Assembly: GCA_037138335.1 (NCBI GenBank)
Contig: JBAXIO010000004.1
Span: 186,001 to 250,000, forward strand
DNA from: CAIRDP01 sp037138335
Lineage (GTDB): Bacteria > Bacteroidota > Bacteroidia > Bacteroidales > FEN-979
Direction: 5' to 3'
DNA: 64,000 nucleotides
Shown here piece after piece: positions 42,535 to 51,714 of this stretch (its first letter is position 1; every line of letters begins with the position of its first letter). The position numbers and the translations under genes are program-made. Below the pieces are notes generated by a model that searched no databases, had not been told where the DNA came from, and saw only the letters and a list, made by a program, of their open reading frames with translations.

Positions 42535-42564
42535 TTGCAGGGGCTTTCACGAAAACCCCTGCAA
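42535..42564 (-). terminator. Hairpin before the GT51 gene (terminator of the upstream gene)
   Basis: On the minus strand TTGCAGGGG and CCCCTGCAA form a perfect 9-bp stem, extended by A/T pairs, followed by ATTATTTTT. The last T-run directly precedes the ATG at 42526. It should end transcription of the secreted-protein gene or control readthrough into the GT51 gene. Confidence 0.75.
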
Positions 42565-42622
42565 TTTAGTGATTGATATTGCTTGCTGCAAGCAGCCCGG
42601 TGTAATAGTATGTTTTGAAGCT

Positions 42623-43165
42623 CTACTTTGCTTTCTTAAAGATCCCTTTGTCGGTTTCAATGATGTTCCCTGCCAGGAAATCAGTTTCCGAATAATCGAT
42701 GGTGTTTTTGTCTTTAAATACAATATCAATAGCTTCCTTAAAGGCCTTCCCGTCCCTCATACTGTTGTGCTCCATATAAAGATGGTCGGGTGACTTCCAG
42801 GTACAATCATGGTCATGACAAACACCCATGTTAACTACGGCATAGAAATGGATCTTTTTCTCGTAAGGGTCGTAGCCCAAAAGATAGGAAGCGCGCAATT
42901 TTCCTAATTTTGGGTCATCAGCAGATTCGGTACCGTAAACACCTGTGCCATCAGCCACGGATGAATAATTCATTTGGGTTGTGAAAGTCAGGGATTGTTT
43001 TTTATCATCGGTCATTACAACCTTTGCGGTCCATCGGCCGACAAATTTCTGAAGCCATACCTGGTCATTGGGAACAGCTGCTTTCTTTTCCTGTGCCATG
43101 GCTGCCATGCCTGCTGTAAAAACAAACAAGGCAAAAAGGATTATCTGGATTTTTGCTGATTTCAT
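42623..43165 (-). CDS. Secreted DUF1579-like protein
   Basis: A 180-residue protein from the ATG at 43165; the longer frame starting at 43204 would begin inside the promoter. Signal peptide residues 1-25 (TAGMAAMAQ). The body VWLQKFVGRWTAKVVM...LTFTTQMNYSSVADGTGVYGT...LLGYDPYEKKIHFYAVVNMG resembles DUF1579/THAP4-type small beta-barrels that fold like heme- or lipid-binding nitrobindins. The function is unknown. It has a clear promoter upstream and a terminator downstream, so it is probably monocistronic. Confidence 0.75.
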   Translation of the reverse strand: MKSAKIQIILFALFVFTAGMAAMAQEKKAAVPNDQVWLQKFVGRWTAKVVMTDDKKQSLTFTTQMNYSSVADGTGVYGTESADDPKLGKLRASYLLGYDPYEKKIHFYAVVNMGVCHDHDCTWKSPDHLYMEHNSMRDGKAFKEAIDIVFKDKNTIDYSETDFLAGNIIETDKGIFKKAK

Positions 43166-43201
43166 AATACGTTGTGTTTCTAGATTTTTGATTAATGACA
43201 A

Positions 43202-43232
43202 CAAATGTAGTTTTTAATTAGACTGTTTCCAA
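43202..43232 (-). promoter_or_regulatory. Promoter for the DUF1579-like gene
   Basis: On the minus strand TACATTTG (43209-43202) fits TAnnTTTG, and TTG lies at 43232-43230, a 20-base spacer. The start would be about 30 bases downstream of the predicted transcript start. Confidence 0.65.
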
Positions 43233-43352
43233 CATTTATGATAATTTTTTTATAATAATTGATCATGCCGAAATTTTTCGTTGGATTGATATATCGGGGT
43301 TAATTTAAGGCAGAATTTCCAGGGTCAGCAAGCGGTTCGGCCTGCAAACGGC

Positions 43353-44702
43353 TCAGAACATATGTCCTATACCTACATATAGCCCGCTGCTGCCGTCCTG
43401 GGTATTAAACGGGAACCCATAGTCGATCGTGAGAATGAAGTTCTCGTTATCGGCGATCCTCAACCCAAACCCGCCGGCGAAATGCATCCTGTCGGCCGAA
43501 GATTTGAAATACGTCGACTGCAGGTTTGCCGGGACCAGGTTTGAATAGACTTTCCGGTTTTGCACTACCATTCCCCCGTCAAGGAAACCGACCAGTCCGA
43601 AACATATGTTTTGTTTAAGAAAATGCGTCCTCCAGAATTTCCAGCGAACCTCCAGGTTTGCCAGGGCCACGCCGTCACCTACAACCCGGTCGCGAAGGAT
43701 ACCCCTGATGGTCCTGGCACCCCCCAGCCCGTCGGTCTTTGTTGAAAGAGACCATGAAGAGAACATATAGGGATCTATATAATAAGGAGATGTTCCCCCT
43801 ATGGTTCCCTGGTAATTCAGGCGGTAAGCAAGGACAAGATATTTATTAATGAGCGAAAAGAATTGCCTGTGGGTTACCGACAGTTTCACGAAGGCATAAG
43901 GAGAGTTGCCCAGGAAAGAAGGCGCCGCCATCACGACGACTTCCGACCATATCCCTTTGTTAGGGGCCGGCTCGTTGTCGCGGGTGTCATACACAAGTCC
44001 CATTTTCAGGAAAGTAAGCGATCCTCCGTTTGCTTCCGCCGGGTTCAGCAGTCCGTACTTAACATAATTATCCCATAATAAAGCGGTGTCGGGAAGCTGG
44101 TTGCTTTCCTTTTTGCCTGCATTGATCTTGCTGATATCCACAGTCGACATCCGGATATCGAAAAAATTGACCCCGGCCAGCCATCGTAATTTCTGGCCCA
44201 GGATGGGGCCCTGGAAATCGGCCAGCACACGGAACAGCTTTCTCTGGCAGCGATAATATACCCTTGAGATATAGTCGGGGCTCCCCTGTACTTCGAAAGA
44301 ATGATCATAGTTTGCTTCATACCCGTTGAAACCGTAAAAGTCGAGGGCCCTTTCGGGCAGGTAGGTAATATCTCCCGTGAAGCGGATATTCCCGGGGATA
44401 AGGTATTTGGAATCATAAAAAAGTTCGAACACCGAGCTTCCCCTTGTAAAAAAAGAGACCTCGGCATATATGGTATGCCTGTAATTGGGATATATTGAAC
44501 CGTCACCGTAATCGTAAAGCTGGCAAAGGGCCCCAAGCTGCAAGCCCTGGTCGGCATCATAACCTATTACCGGCAAGGGGGAGGGCACCCATCCTTTCTT
44601 TCGTTTTTCCTTTGGATGCAGGGTCGTATCAGCCTGGGCAAAACTCATCCGCGAAGCGAAAAATGAAAGGATTAAAATTGCCAGGAGCAAATGTCTTTTC
44701 AT
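43353..44702 (-). CDS. Omp85-type (BamA/TamA-like) outer-membrane barrel protein
   Basis: A 449-residue protein. Signal peptide about residues 1-22 (SFFASRMSFAQ). It lacks POTRA repeats and consists almost entirely of a 16-strand-like barrel with the family's terminal pattern (ENFILTIDYGFPFNTQDGSSGLYVGIGHMF). The lid-loop motif is present as GGARTIRGILRD. A related group without POTRA domains is widespread in Bacteroidota, and its role is unknown. The start overlaps the stop of the symporter gene by 4 bases, so they are translated together, which suggests coupled transport across both membranes. Confidence 0.85.
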   Translation of the reverse strand: MKRHLLLAILILSFFASRMSFAQADTTLHPKEKRKKGWVPSPLPVIGYDADQGLQLGALCQLYDYGDGSIYPNYRHTIYAEVSFFTRGSSVFELFYDSKYLIPGNIRFTGDITYLPERALDFYGFNGYEANYDHSFEVQGSPDYISRVYYRCQRKLFRVLADFQGPILGQKLRWLAGVNFFDIRMSTVDISKINAGKKESNQLPDTALLWDNYVKYGLLNPAEANGGSLTFLKMGLVYDTRDNEPAPNKGIWSEVVVMAAPSFLGNSPYAFVKLSVTHRQFFSLINKYLVLAYRLNYQGTIGGTSPYYIDPYMFSSWSLSTKTDGLGGARTIRGILRDRVVGDGVALANLEVRWKFWRTHFLKQNICFGLVGFLDGGMVVQNRKVYSNLVPANLQSTYFKSSADRMHFAGGFGLRIADNENFILTIDYGFPFNTQDGSSGLYVGIGHMF

Positions 44703-46111
44703 GAAGCGCGCTTTTTAGAAAATAAATTGACAATGAACAAAGTCAGGGCTGAAACAAATACCGATAAAATAGCCAGGTCGGCATTGTCTTTAAAGAATTC
44801 CTTGGGATTACCCTGGAAAAGCGCGATACCGATGAGAATAAAAATATATGTAATGCCGCTGGCAAAGCTGGCGAGGGCGGCCGTGCTGCTTATCTTCCAG
44901 TGAAAGGATGCCACCGAGGCAGGGATGATGGTAAAGCCTATTCCTGTGATAAAGATGATGACGGCCACCAGGTCCCTCAGGAAAAAAGCCCCGAGGCAGC
45001 TCAGGGTTGTAAACCCTATGATACCAAGCCTTGTGATGAGCATGCGCCGTTTGTCATCTGATTTTCTTCCTGAGAGTTTGTCGTACCAGTCGACTGCCAC
45101 AGAAGAAGCCAAAACGAATATCTGTGTATCAGCGGCACTCATGATGGCGGCGAAGATCATGATGAGGGAAGCGCCCAGGAGTTTGCGCGGCAGCAGGAGG
45201 GTGAGGCCTTTGGCAAAAGCATCCTTGGCTTCAATACCCGAAAGGTGGCTGTGCGCGGCAAGCCCGACCATGGTGATGGCGATCCCGGTTATCACAGTGA
45301 ATATGGCAGAGAGGATAAAGCCGTTCCTGACGATACGGTCGGAGCGCGCCCCGTAAACCCTCTGCCAGTATTCGGCGCTCTGGAAAATAATGAAGATCCC
45401 GAAAGCCGTAAAGGCGACGGTCATCCCCAGGTTCATCCTCGAAAAATCAACCAGTTCAACGGCAAAGTCACGTTTATCCCTGAAAATCACCGAAGCGATC
45501 AGGATGATGATGACCAGCAGGACCATGTACTGGAAGATGTCGGTCCGTATCACGCTCCTGAACCCGCCGGCCAGGAGGTATGTAATGATCAGCGCGGCGC
45601 TCAGTATCAGTCCGGTTTCATATGACCATCCGCTGATGCTGGCCAGCAGGCTGCTTCCGGCAATAAACTGGTTTAAAAGCATACCTGAATAAACGATCAG
45701 GAGTATAATAGCCGAAGCCAGCCCGGTCTTCTTGTTGAACTTGAAATAAAACCAGTCGGAAAGTGTGAAAAATTGCTTCTCCCCGCTGAATTTCCTGAGT
45801 TTAAGCCCATACGGGATGAACACCAGGAAGCCGATTGCAGTACCGATGAAGACGGCAAAGGCCGATATCCCGAAACGGTATACATAGGCTGAATAGGCTA
45901 CGAGCGCTGCCCCTCCTATGTAGCTGGCCACAACGGAGGTCACAAAACCTATGATGCCTATGCTGCGGCCGGCAATCATGAAATCGGAATCGGATTTGCG
46001 CTTTGAGGCATACAAGCCTATCCCCAGGCTTGTGGAGGCATACAGAACAAGCAGAAGAATATCGAAAGGGCTGAGGTTGCTTCCCGGAAGATGTTCGAAA
46101 AACCTGTTCAT
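44699..46111 (-). CDS. Sodium/solute symporter family (SSS) permease
   Basis: A 470-residue protein with about 12-13 transmembrane helices. The early segment SDFMIAGRSIGIIGFVTSVVAS with the paired Gly-rich helix is typical of SSS/SSF permeases, as is the later AADTQIFVLASSVAVDWYDKL. The solute cannot be read from the sequence. ATG 46111 was preferred to the TTG one codon upstream. It is the first gene of a two-gene leftward operon with the Omp85-like barrel. The predicted -7 element leaves almost no untranslated leader. Confidence 0.9.
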   Translation of the reverse strand: MNRFFEHLPGSNLSPFDILLLVLYASTSLGIGLYASKRKSDSDFMIAGRSIGIIGFVTSVVASYIGGAALVAYSAYVYRFGISAFAVFIGTAIGFLVFIPYGLKLRKFSGEKQFFTLSDWFYFKFNKKTGLASAIILLIVYSGMLLNQFIAGSSLLASISGWSYETGLILSAALIITYLLAGGFRSVIRTDIFQYMVLLVIIILIASVIFRDKRDFAVELVDFSRMNLGMTVAFTAFGIFIIFQSAEYWQRVYGARSDRIVRNGFILSAIFTVITGIAITMVGLAAHSHLSGIEAKDAFAKGLTLLLPRKLLGASLIMIFAAIMSAADTQIFVLASSVAVDWYDKLSGRKSDDKRRMLITRLGIIGFTTLSCLGAFFLRDLVAVIIFITGIGFTIIPASVASFHWKISSTAALASFASGITYIFILIGIALFQGNPKEFFKDNADLAILSVFVSALTLFIVNLFSKKRAS

Positions 46112-46115
46112 CAAA

Positions 46116-46145
46116 CAAAGATAATCGGATATTCAAATAAGTCAA
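46116..46145 (-). promoter_or_regulatory. Promoter for the symporter gene
   Basis: On the minus strand TATCTTTG (46123-46116) matches TAnnTTTG, with TTG at 46145-46143 (19-base spacer). The ATG at 46111 would be within about two bases of the transcript start, so the mRNA could be leaderless. Confidence 0.6.
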
Positions 46146-46268
46146 TTGAACGCTGCATAAAATTATATACCATGGCCCTGAATGTTTGTCGAACTTTTTA
46201 TGCTGTTCGACGAAATAATTTTTTTCGGCAGGGCCGGCATGCTTCCTTTGTATCAAAATTCGAACACC

Positions 46269-46898
46269 ATGAAAACAAAACTGATAATTCTGATAGCCCT
46301 CATCGCAATCACGACGAGCAGCTGCCTCGTAAAATCCCTACATCCATTTTATACCGAAAAGGATGTTATTTATAAACCTGAACTGCTCGGGAACTGGCAG
46401 GGTAAGGATTCTTCGACCTGGGAGATAAGCCAGCACAAAGGATTTGCCGGAATATTCAAGCCTGAACAGAACGGCAATGCCTATGACATTAAATTCACCG
46501 ATAAGAATGGGACTTCAAAGTTCCTTGCACACCTGTTCACCGTTAACAACCAGCTTTATCTCGATTTTTACCTCCCCGACATGCAGGGACAGGACCTGGC
46601 GGTAATGCATATGATCCCTGCCCATACCCTGGCCAGGGTTGAGCTGGCAAACAAGCAGATCACCATCAACTGGTATAACGAGGAATGGCTTATAAAACTC
46701 TTCAATGAGAACAGGATCAGGATCGCGCATGAAAGGATACCGTATGATCTGGATGAAAAAAATCCGGATAATTTCCAGGTGATCCTGACCGCACCAACGG
46801 CTGAGCTGCAGAAATTCATTGACAAATACGGTAATGACCCCGCCGCATTTAAAGATAACAAGAATGATTATACCTTTGTTCTGAGGAAGAAATCATGA
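46269..46898 (+). CDS. Putative lipoprotein linked to a LytS/LytTR system
   Basis: A 209-residue protein from the ATG at 46269. Lipoprotein signal with TTSSC (Cys19). The mature region starts LVKSLHPFYTEKDVIYKPELLGNWQGKDSSTWEIS, a short beta-rich fold resembling small Bacteroidota lipoproteins of unknown function. No catalytic motif is visible. Its stop overlaps the histidine kinase start (ATGA). The operon order lipoprotein-kinase-regulator suggests it may help sense the signal, but that is inference. A weak promoter-like TTCCTTTG lies near 46243. Confidence 0.75.
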   Translation: MKTKLIILIALIAITTSSCLVKSLHPFYTEKDVIYKPELLGNWQGKDSSTWEISQHKGFAGIFKPEQNGNAYDIKFTDKNGTSKFLAHLFTVNNQLYLDFYLPDMQGQDLAVMHMIPAHTLARVELANKQITINWYNEEWLIKLFNENRIRIAHERIPYDLDEKNPDNFQVILTAPTAELQKFIDKYGNDPAAFKDNKNDYTFVLRKKS

Positions 46899-47968
46899 AG
46901 AAGCCGAAAGCAGTAATGAAATTAGCCAGGAGCAGGTTTTTACAACACCTGCTTTTCTGGCTTCTTGCGTATTATGTCCTGCTGAGGATATTCGCCACTT
47001 CTGCTGTTTTCCAGAAGATAGACCTGGTATATACCCTTATATTTATTGCAAGCCTGCTACCCGGGGTTTACCTTAACCTCCTGCTACTGATCCCCCGTTT
47101 CCTGAGCAGGAAGATGTATTTCCTTTATTCCATCCTGCTGCTTGCCTGTATAGTTGCAACTGCCTTGCTGAACATCCTCACATTTTCAAAACTAACCGAT
47201 ATTATACTGCCTGGGTACTATTTCATTTCATATTACGAGTTCGGCGACCTTCTTAAATTCAGCCTGGTATTCACCGGGATTACCACATTGCTCAAACTTT
47301 CCAGGGGCTGGTTCATGCTTATGGAGGCCAGGAACGAGCTGGCGAAACTTGAGAAAGAGAACGCCGAAACCCGTCTCGATGCCCTGAAAAACCAGGTCAA
47401 CCCACACTTCCTTTTCAACAGCCTGGCGGGCATATACTCCCTTGTGCTGCAAAACTCAGGCAAAGCCCCCGAGTTTGTGCTCCGGCTTTCCGATTTTCTC
47501 AGGTATGTGCTGTATGAGACTTCCGCCGGGCGGGTTGATCTTTCAAAGGAACTCCCGGCAATGAACGATTATGTGGAACTTCAGAAACTCAGGGCCGGCA
47601 AGTCGGCGGCCATTGAAATTGAATTGCCTGCTGAAACTGCCGGCTGGCAGGTCGCTCCCCTGCTCCTGCTCCCCCTGATAGAAAATTGTTTCAAACATGG
47701 GATCAAAGGGGCTGCAGGGCCGGTGTTCGCAAGGATATTGATCAGTATTTCGGGAAACAGGCTGCAGGCTTGCATTGAAAATAATATGGGTGTTTCTGCT
47801 AATGATGTATCCCGCAAATCCCGGGGGATTGGTCTTGTGAACCTTCGCAACCGCCTTGAGCTGCTTTACCCCGGGGATCATGAGCTTAAAATAAGCCATG
47901 ATGCAGAGCGTTTTACTGTTATTTTAAATATTCCGATGGATGAAAAAGCTCCGCTGCCTGGTCATTGA
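46895..47968 (+). CDS. LytS-type membrane histidine kinase
   Basis: A 357-residue protein with four N-terminal helices (about residues 16-135). A short coiled coil follows, then the His_kinase domain with QVNPHFLFNSL (His171), typical of the LytS/YehU group. A HATPase domain carries LLLPLIENCFKHG and GIGLVNLRNRL. It should phosphorylate the adjacent LytTR-type regulator. The stop overlaps the regulator start by 29 bases. Confidence 0.92.
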   Translation: MKKPKAVMKLARSRFLQHLLFWLLAYYVLLRIFATSAVFQKIDLVYTLIFIASLLPGVYLNLLLLIPRFLSRKMYFLYSILLLACIVATALLNILTFSKLTDIILPGYYFISYYEFGDLLKFSLVFTGITTLLKLSRGWFMLMEARNELAKLEKENAETRLDALKNQVNPHFLFNSLAGIYSLVLQNSGKAPEFVLRLSDFLRYVLYETSAGRVDLSKELPAMNDYVELQKLRAGKSAAIEIELPAETAGWQVAPLLLLPLIENCFKHGIKGAAGPVFARILISISGNRLQACIENNMGVSANDVSRKSRGIGLVNLRNRLELLYPGDHELKISHDAERFTVILNIPMDEKAPLPGH

Positions 47969-48659
47969 AGACGAGCCCCTGTCGCAGGAAGTCCTCGCAA
48001 AATACATTGCCGATGTTCCCGCACTGGACCTGGCGGGGATTTTCGGGGATGCGCTCTCGGCCTCAGGCCTTATACGGAACTCCCATGTGGACCTGATCTT
48101 TCTTGACATCAACCTGCCTGTTATTTCAGGGATACGTTTCCTTAATTCACTCAGCCATCCGCCCATGGTGATCTTTACAACAGCATATTCCGAATTCGCC
48201 GTGGAAGGATTCGAAGCTGAAGCGGTGGATTACCTCCTGAAACCATTCTCTTTTGAACGTTTCCTGAAAGCCGTCAACAAGGCCTTTGACCGGGCGAGAT
48301 ACCTGATGCAGGTAAACAGCTTGCATGCGGGTGAGGAGAAAGAGAACCAGGGCTTCCTCATCCTCCGTGCCGATAAAAAAGTGCATAAGGTGAATTTTTC
48401 GGATATCCTGTACCTTGAAGCTACGGGGGATTATGTGAAAGTGCATACTGCCGCTAAAACCCTTCTTGTACATGAAACCTTCAAAAACATAGAGGAACAA
48501 TTGCCCTCCCTGCAGTTTATCAGGGTGCATAAATCATTTATAGTACCGCTTGTCGGCATCAGATTTATTGAAGGGAACCGCCTGCATATTTCAGGGACCA
48601 GCATACCCATTGGCCTGGTGTACCGCGATGAACTGATGAAAGCTCTGAAGAAGCCCTGA
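47940..48659 (+). CDS. LytTR-type response regulator
   Basis: A 239-residue protein. The receiver domain (about residues 1-118) has the acidic pair Glu10-Asp11, phospho-acceptor Asp56 in FLDINLP, Thr80 and Lys101 in LLKPFS. The LytTR DNA-binding domain (about 138-238) contains ILYLEATGDYVKVHT and FIRVHKSFIVPL. It pairs with the LytS-type kinase just upstream. The targets are unknown; LytTR proteins bind direct repeats. Confidence 0.94.
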   Translation: MKKLRCLVIEDEPLSQEVLAKYIADVPALDLAGIFGDALSASGLIRNSHVDLIFLDINLPVISGIRFLNSLSHPPMVIFTTAYSEFAVEGFEAEAVDYLLKPFSFERFLKAVNKAFDRARYLMQVNSLHAGEEKENQGFLILRADKKVHKVNFSDILYLEATGDYVKVHTAAKTLLVHETFKNIEEQLPSLQFIRVHKSFIVPLVGIRFIEGNRLHISGTSIPIGLVYRDELMKALKKP

Positions 48660-48682
48660 TCCAGTTATCCAGTTATCTCTTT

Positions 48683-50737
48683 TTATTGAGGTATCCGGGA
48701 TACAGCCTTATCATAATTTATCCGGTACAGCACTGCAGGTTCATTATCATCTGATCCCACCTGGGTAACCTTTGTTTGTATATCGGGGTATTTGAATTTG
48801 ATGAGGGCCATGAAACGTTCAACAGTACTGGCGGTAATCCCGTTATTCTCGGCAGCATCGGCCCTCAGGTTGGCAGTGATCACATGGGTCACCCCTGCCC
48901 TTTTCAGAAAGTTCAGCAGGGAGTCGGGATAAACGAAGGAGATAACAGAATTGTGGTTTGGGAGCCAGGATTTCAGGGTATCAATATCCCCGGTACCAGG
49001 GATCCTGTACTTTTTAAGTTCCTCCATAGCCCTGATTTTTATACTTTCGGGAAGCTTTATAACGTAGAACGGGTTTCTCAGCAAATTGGATTCATTGATC
49101 ATTCCGAATGCTGCAAGGTTGCTCTTTAATACAAGGGATAAGACGGGCGAAACCGGATGGTTGTCAATCGAGGATGTTAAAATGTAGTAATACTGCAGCT
49201 TTTCCTGGGCGCCGGCCTGCATCAGTGAATCCCCCGGCATTGTATTGATGCGGGTGATACCAAAGAAACGCTTCCCTTTTCCATAAATAAAAGAAACTGA
49301 CGGTTTCCTGCACGCAACAAACGCGTTCCTGGGCAGGTTGTCTGCCGCCCATTCGCTGATCCTGCAATAGTTTTCCCAATCGGGCGTAAGCCCATAATAC
49401 TTCCCTTCGATCTGCCTTGCCTTACTGACTTCCCCCGACGTTGTTTTGATTTCAAAAGAGAACAGCAAGACGACAAGAACCGGGAAAAGAAATTGAAACT
49501 TCCTGAGCCGCCAATAACTTAAGAGGGAATAGAAAAGTGAAAGTACCATGAGCAGCATCAACGGGAAGTATGGTATAATGAGCCTGCTCTGCCTCCAGAT
49601 TGTCTGGGTAAGAAGAAAAGTGACGAAAATGAAGGTGACTGTGTACAGGCCGGTGAAGAACAGGTATTTGTTTTTCCTGAAAGAGAAAATGGCCGCAATA
49701 ATGAGGAGCAACCAGGTCAGCCATGCGAGGATGGGATATGTTTCGTTTGTTTCCCTGGCTTCACGGATACCTGAGATGCTATACAAGGAATCAGAGAAAT
49801 AAAAATTTGAATTTTCAACCACACGATTGACAAAACCCCTGAAATCCTCTTTCCCGCCCCCGGTGTCATAATAATTTTTCGCGATAAAATTTTCAAACTG
49901 CCCGGTAAAATGTATTTCGGAATTCCCCCATAAAATGAATTTACCTGCCTGGAAAAAAGTGAAAACTAAAGAGAAAGAAATGATGAAAAAGAGGAGGTTT
50001 TTCCATTGAGCCCTGAGAAGAAAATAGGCCGATATCACGATGACAACCGATAATCCCACGGTACGCGTTGTCACGAGTGCAAGAACGCAAACCGAAAGGA
50101 TCAAATGCTGCTTTAGCAGTTGCCTGAAGGATTTTTCCTGTTCCTGTGAAATGAACAGGGTGAAAAACACGTACAAAGTGAGAGCCTGGATAAGCATGAA
50201 AAAGGCTTCACTGTATGTTTGGCTGGCATAATAAAGGATAAATGAATTAATGGAAACAAGTATGAGCAGTGCGGTAAGAAGCAGGGATGATATCCTGCCT
50301 TTAAAGGCTTTATAAGTAAAGAATATAAAACCGAGAATGAATACCAGCGACAGGCTTTTAAGAGGAATGGCCTGTATGCCGAAAACAGCCACGAAAGGAC
50401 TCAGAACAATGGGATATAACGGCCCTGAAAACCCGGGGTAGGTGAAATGTGCCAAAAAATCAACGGCCCTGACGATATATGCCGAATCATCCCCGGCGAG
50501 GGAGAACCTTATGTCGAAAAGGAGGAGGCCAAAAACCAGGGTAACCAGAAGTGTTCCCCACAGCACGATATTCATATGTTTGTTAAGGTAGGCATCGGTC
50601 CTTTCGAAGAATGAGGCTGGAGCTTTCAGGGATTTTGTCCTGGTGTTTTTTCTTTCTTCTGAACCTTTAGTGTGCTGTTGTTCCTGAGAGATTTTCGGTT
50701 TGCCCTTCTGCGGCATATGTCGTTTGCTTCCCTTCAT
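48683..50737 (-). CDS. GT-C-type membrane glycosyltransferase (GT39/ArnT-like)
   Basis: A 684-residue protein. After a basic N-terminal tail (residues 1-45), about 12 membrane helices follow. The first loop has the acidic GDDSAYIVRA motif expected for the catalytic region of GT-C enzymes, and the large C-terminal part (about 440-680) is soluble and periplasmic. Such enzymes move a sugar from a polyprenyl-phosphate donor to a protein or lipid acceptor in the periplasm. The donor and acceptor are unknown. The gene follows the CPBP protease gene by 12 bases, so they form an operon. Confidence 0.82.
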   Translation of the reverse strand: MKGSKRHMPQKGKPKISQEQQHTKGSEERKNTRTKSLKAPASFFERTDAYLNKHMNIVLWGTLLVTLVFGLLLFDIRFSLAGDDSAYIVRAVDFLAHFTYPGFSGPLYPIVLSPFVAVFGIQAIPLKSLSLVFILGFIFFTYKAFKGRISSLLLTALLILVSINSFILYYASQTYSEAFFMLIQALTLYVFFTLFISQEQEKSFRQLLKQHLILSVCVLALVTTRTVGLSVVIVISAYFLLRAQWKNLLFFIISFSLVFTFFQAGKFILWGNSEIHFTGQFENFIAKNYYDTGGGKEDFRGFVNRVVENSNFYFSDSLYSISGIREARETNETYPILAWLTWLLLIIAAIFSFRKNKYLFFTGLYTVTFIFVTFLLTQTIWRQSRLIIPYFPLMLLMVLSLFYSLLSYWRLRKFQFLFPVLVVLLFSFEIKTTSGEVSKARQIEGKYYGLTPDWENYCRISEWAADNLPRNAFVACRKPSVSFIYGKGKRFFGITRINTMPGDSLMQAGAQEKLQYYYILTSSIDNHPVSPVLSLVLKSNLAAFGMINESNLLRNPFYVIKLPESIKIRAMEELKKYRIPGTGDIDTLKSWLPNHNSVISFVYPDSLLNFLKRAGVTHVITANLRADAAENNGITASTVERFMALIKFKYPDIQTKVTQVGSDDNEPAVLYRINYDKAVSRIPQ

Positions 50738-50749
50738 GGCATTTGCTTT

Positions 50750-51670
50750 TTATGACAATTTCAACGGTTTTCGCCTGTAAACCATGAACAGGCAGGAAGC
50801 GGTCATCAATATGCTGAGCAGTATGAAAAGAAGGTTGTTCGTGCTGCCAAAATCCTGGTATTTCTGGCTCACAATGCCAAGGTTGGCAAGGTAGGAGATG
50901 ATAATGGCTCCGCTGTTGTTTACGAAATGGGCGAAGACCGGCAGCCAGATGGAACCGCTCCAGTAAAAAAGGTAACCGAAGATCACACCGAGGATCATCC
51001 TTGGCAGGATCCCGTAAAACTGCATATGCATCAGGCCGAAGAGGAAACCCGTAACGAAAATGGCAACATGTATGTTTTTCAGCCAGCCTTTAAGCAGTTT
51101 CTGCAATAACCCCCTGAACATGAATTCCTCTCCCACTGCCGGGAGCATAGCCATCATGAAGATGTTGAAAAGGAAATTGGCAAACGATTTCCCGGCAAGG
51201 AAAGTGTCGGTAAGTTTACCTGCCTGTTCCTCGGTGGCTTTCATCCAGTCCTCCAACCCTTTCAGGAATGTGGGAAGTTTCATGAGTTTGTTGATATCAA
51301 CAAGCCAGTTGATAAAGGGAAGCGACACGAACATCAGAAGGAAGACAATTAAATATAGAATTCCGGTTCCCATGATATTTGCCCGAAGGTAAGTCCATGA
51401 ATTTCTCTCAAAAAGATATCCGATAAGTATGGGAGGAACAATAAACAGCGCGAAAGACTGGGTGACCTGGAAATATTTCAGCAGGGCAAGGGCCCTGGGG
51501 TCATCGGTTTGTTTCAGTATATCAAGGGTTCCTGCCAGGTTCATATGGAACAGCGGCATAGCGATCAGGAGGGATAAGATAAAGAGGAGTATGAAACACG
51601 AGAATGTCAGGGCGATGGCAAAGACCAGCCGGCTGAAGGGCGTAAGGTTGGCAAAAAGTGCTTGCTTCAT
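50750..51670 (-). CDS. CPBP-family intramembrane metalloprotease
   Basis: A 306-residue protein with about eight membrane helices. The catalytic motifs are GEEFMFRG (Glu181-Glu182, Arg186), FGLMHMQ (His215) and FAHFVNN (His248), as in ABI/CPBP (Rce1-like) proteases. Substrates of bacterial members are mostly unknown. It precedes the GT-C glycosyltransferase gene and is divergent from the dusB gene. Confidence 0.93.
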   Translation of the reverse strand: MKQALFANLTPFSRLVFAIALTFSCFILLFILSLLIAMPLFHMNLAGTLDILKQTDDPRALALLKYFQVTQSFALFIVPPILIGYLFERNSWTYLRANIMGTGILYLIVFLLMFVSLPFINWLVDINKLMKLPTFLKGLEDWMKATEEQAGKLTDTFLAGKSFANFLFNIFMMAMLPAVGEEFMFRGLLQKLLKGWLKNIHVAIFVTGFLFGLMHMQFYGILPRMILGVIFGYLFYWSGSIWLPVFAHFVNNSGAIIISYLANLGIVSQKYQDFGSTNNLLFILLSILMTASCLFMVYRRKPLKLS

Positions 51671-51689
51671 CGGATGTTAATGAATTAGC

Positions 51690-51697
51690 TATTTTTG
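51690..51697 (+). promoter_or_regulatory. -7 promoter element of dus gene (TATTTTTG)
   Basis: TATTTTTG matches TAnnTTTG, 17 bases before the TTG start codon, implying a leader of about 13 bases. A weak TTG for -33 is at 51662, with a spacer somewhat too long. Confidence 0.55.
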
Positions 51698-51714
51698 CGC
51701 TAAAATAATACATT

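Noticed and set aside
42527..42550. Eight-residue longer start for the GT51 protein
   Set aside because: The start lies in the loop of a terminator hairpin; ATG 42526 follows the T-run and gives a normal membrane anchor.
46182..46268. Longer N-terminus for the lipoprotein before LytS
   Set aside because: The extension precedes a proper lipoprotein signal and would mask it; the ATG at 46269 gives a normal signal peptide.
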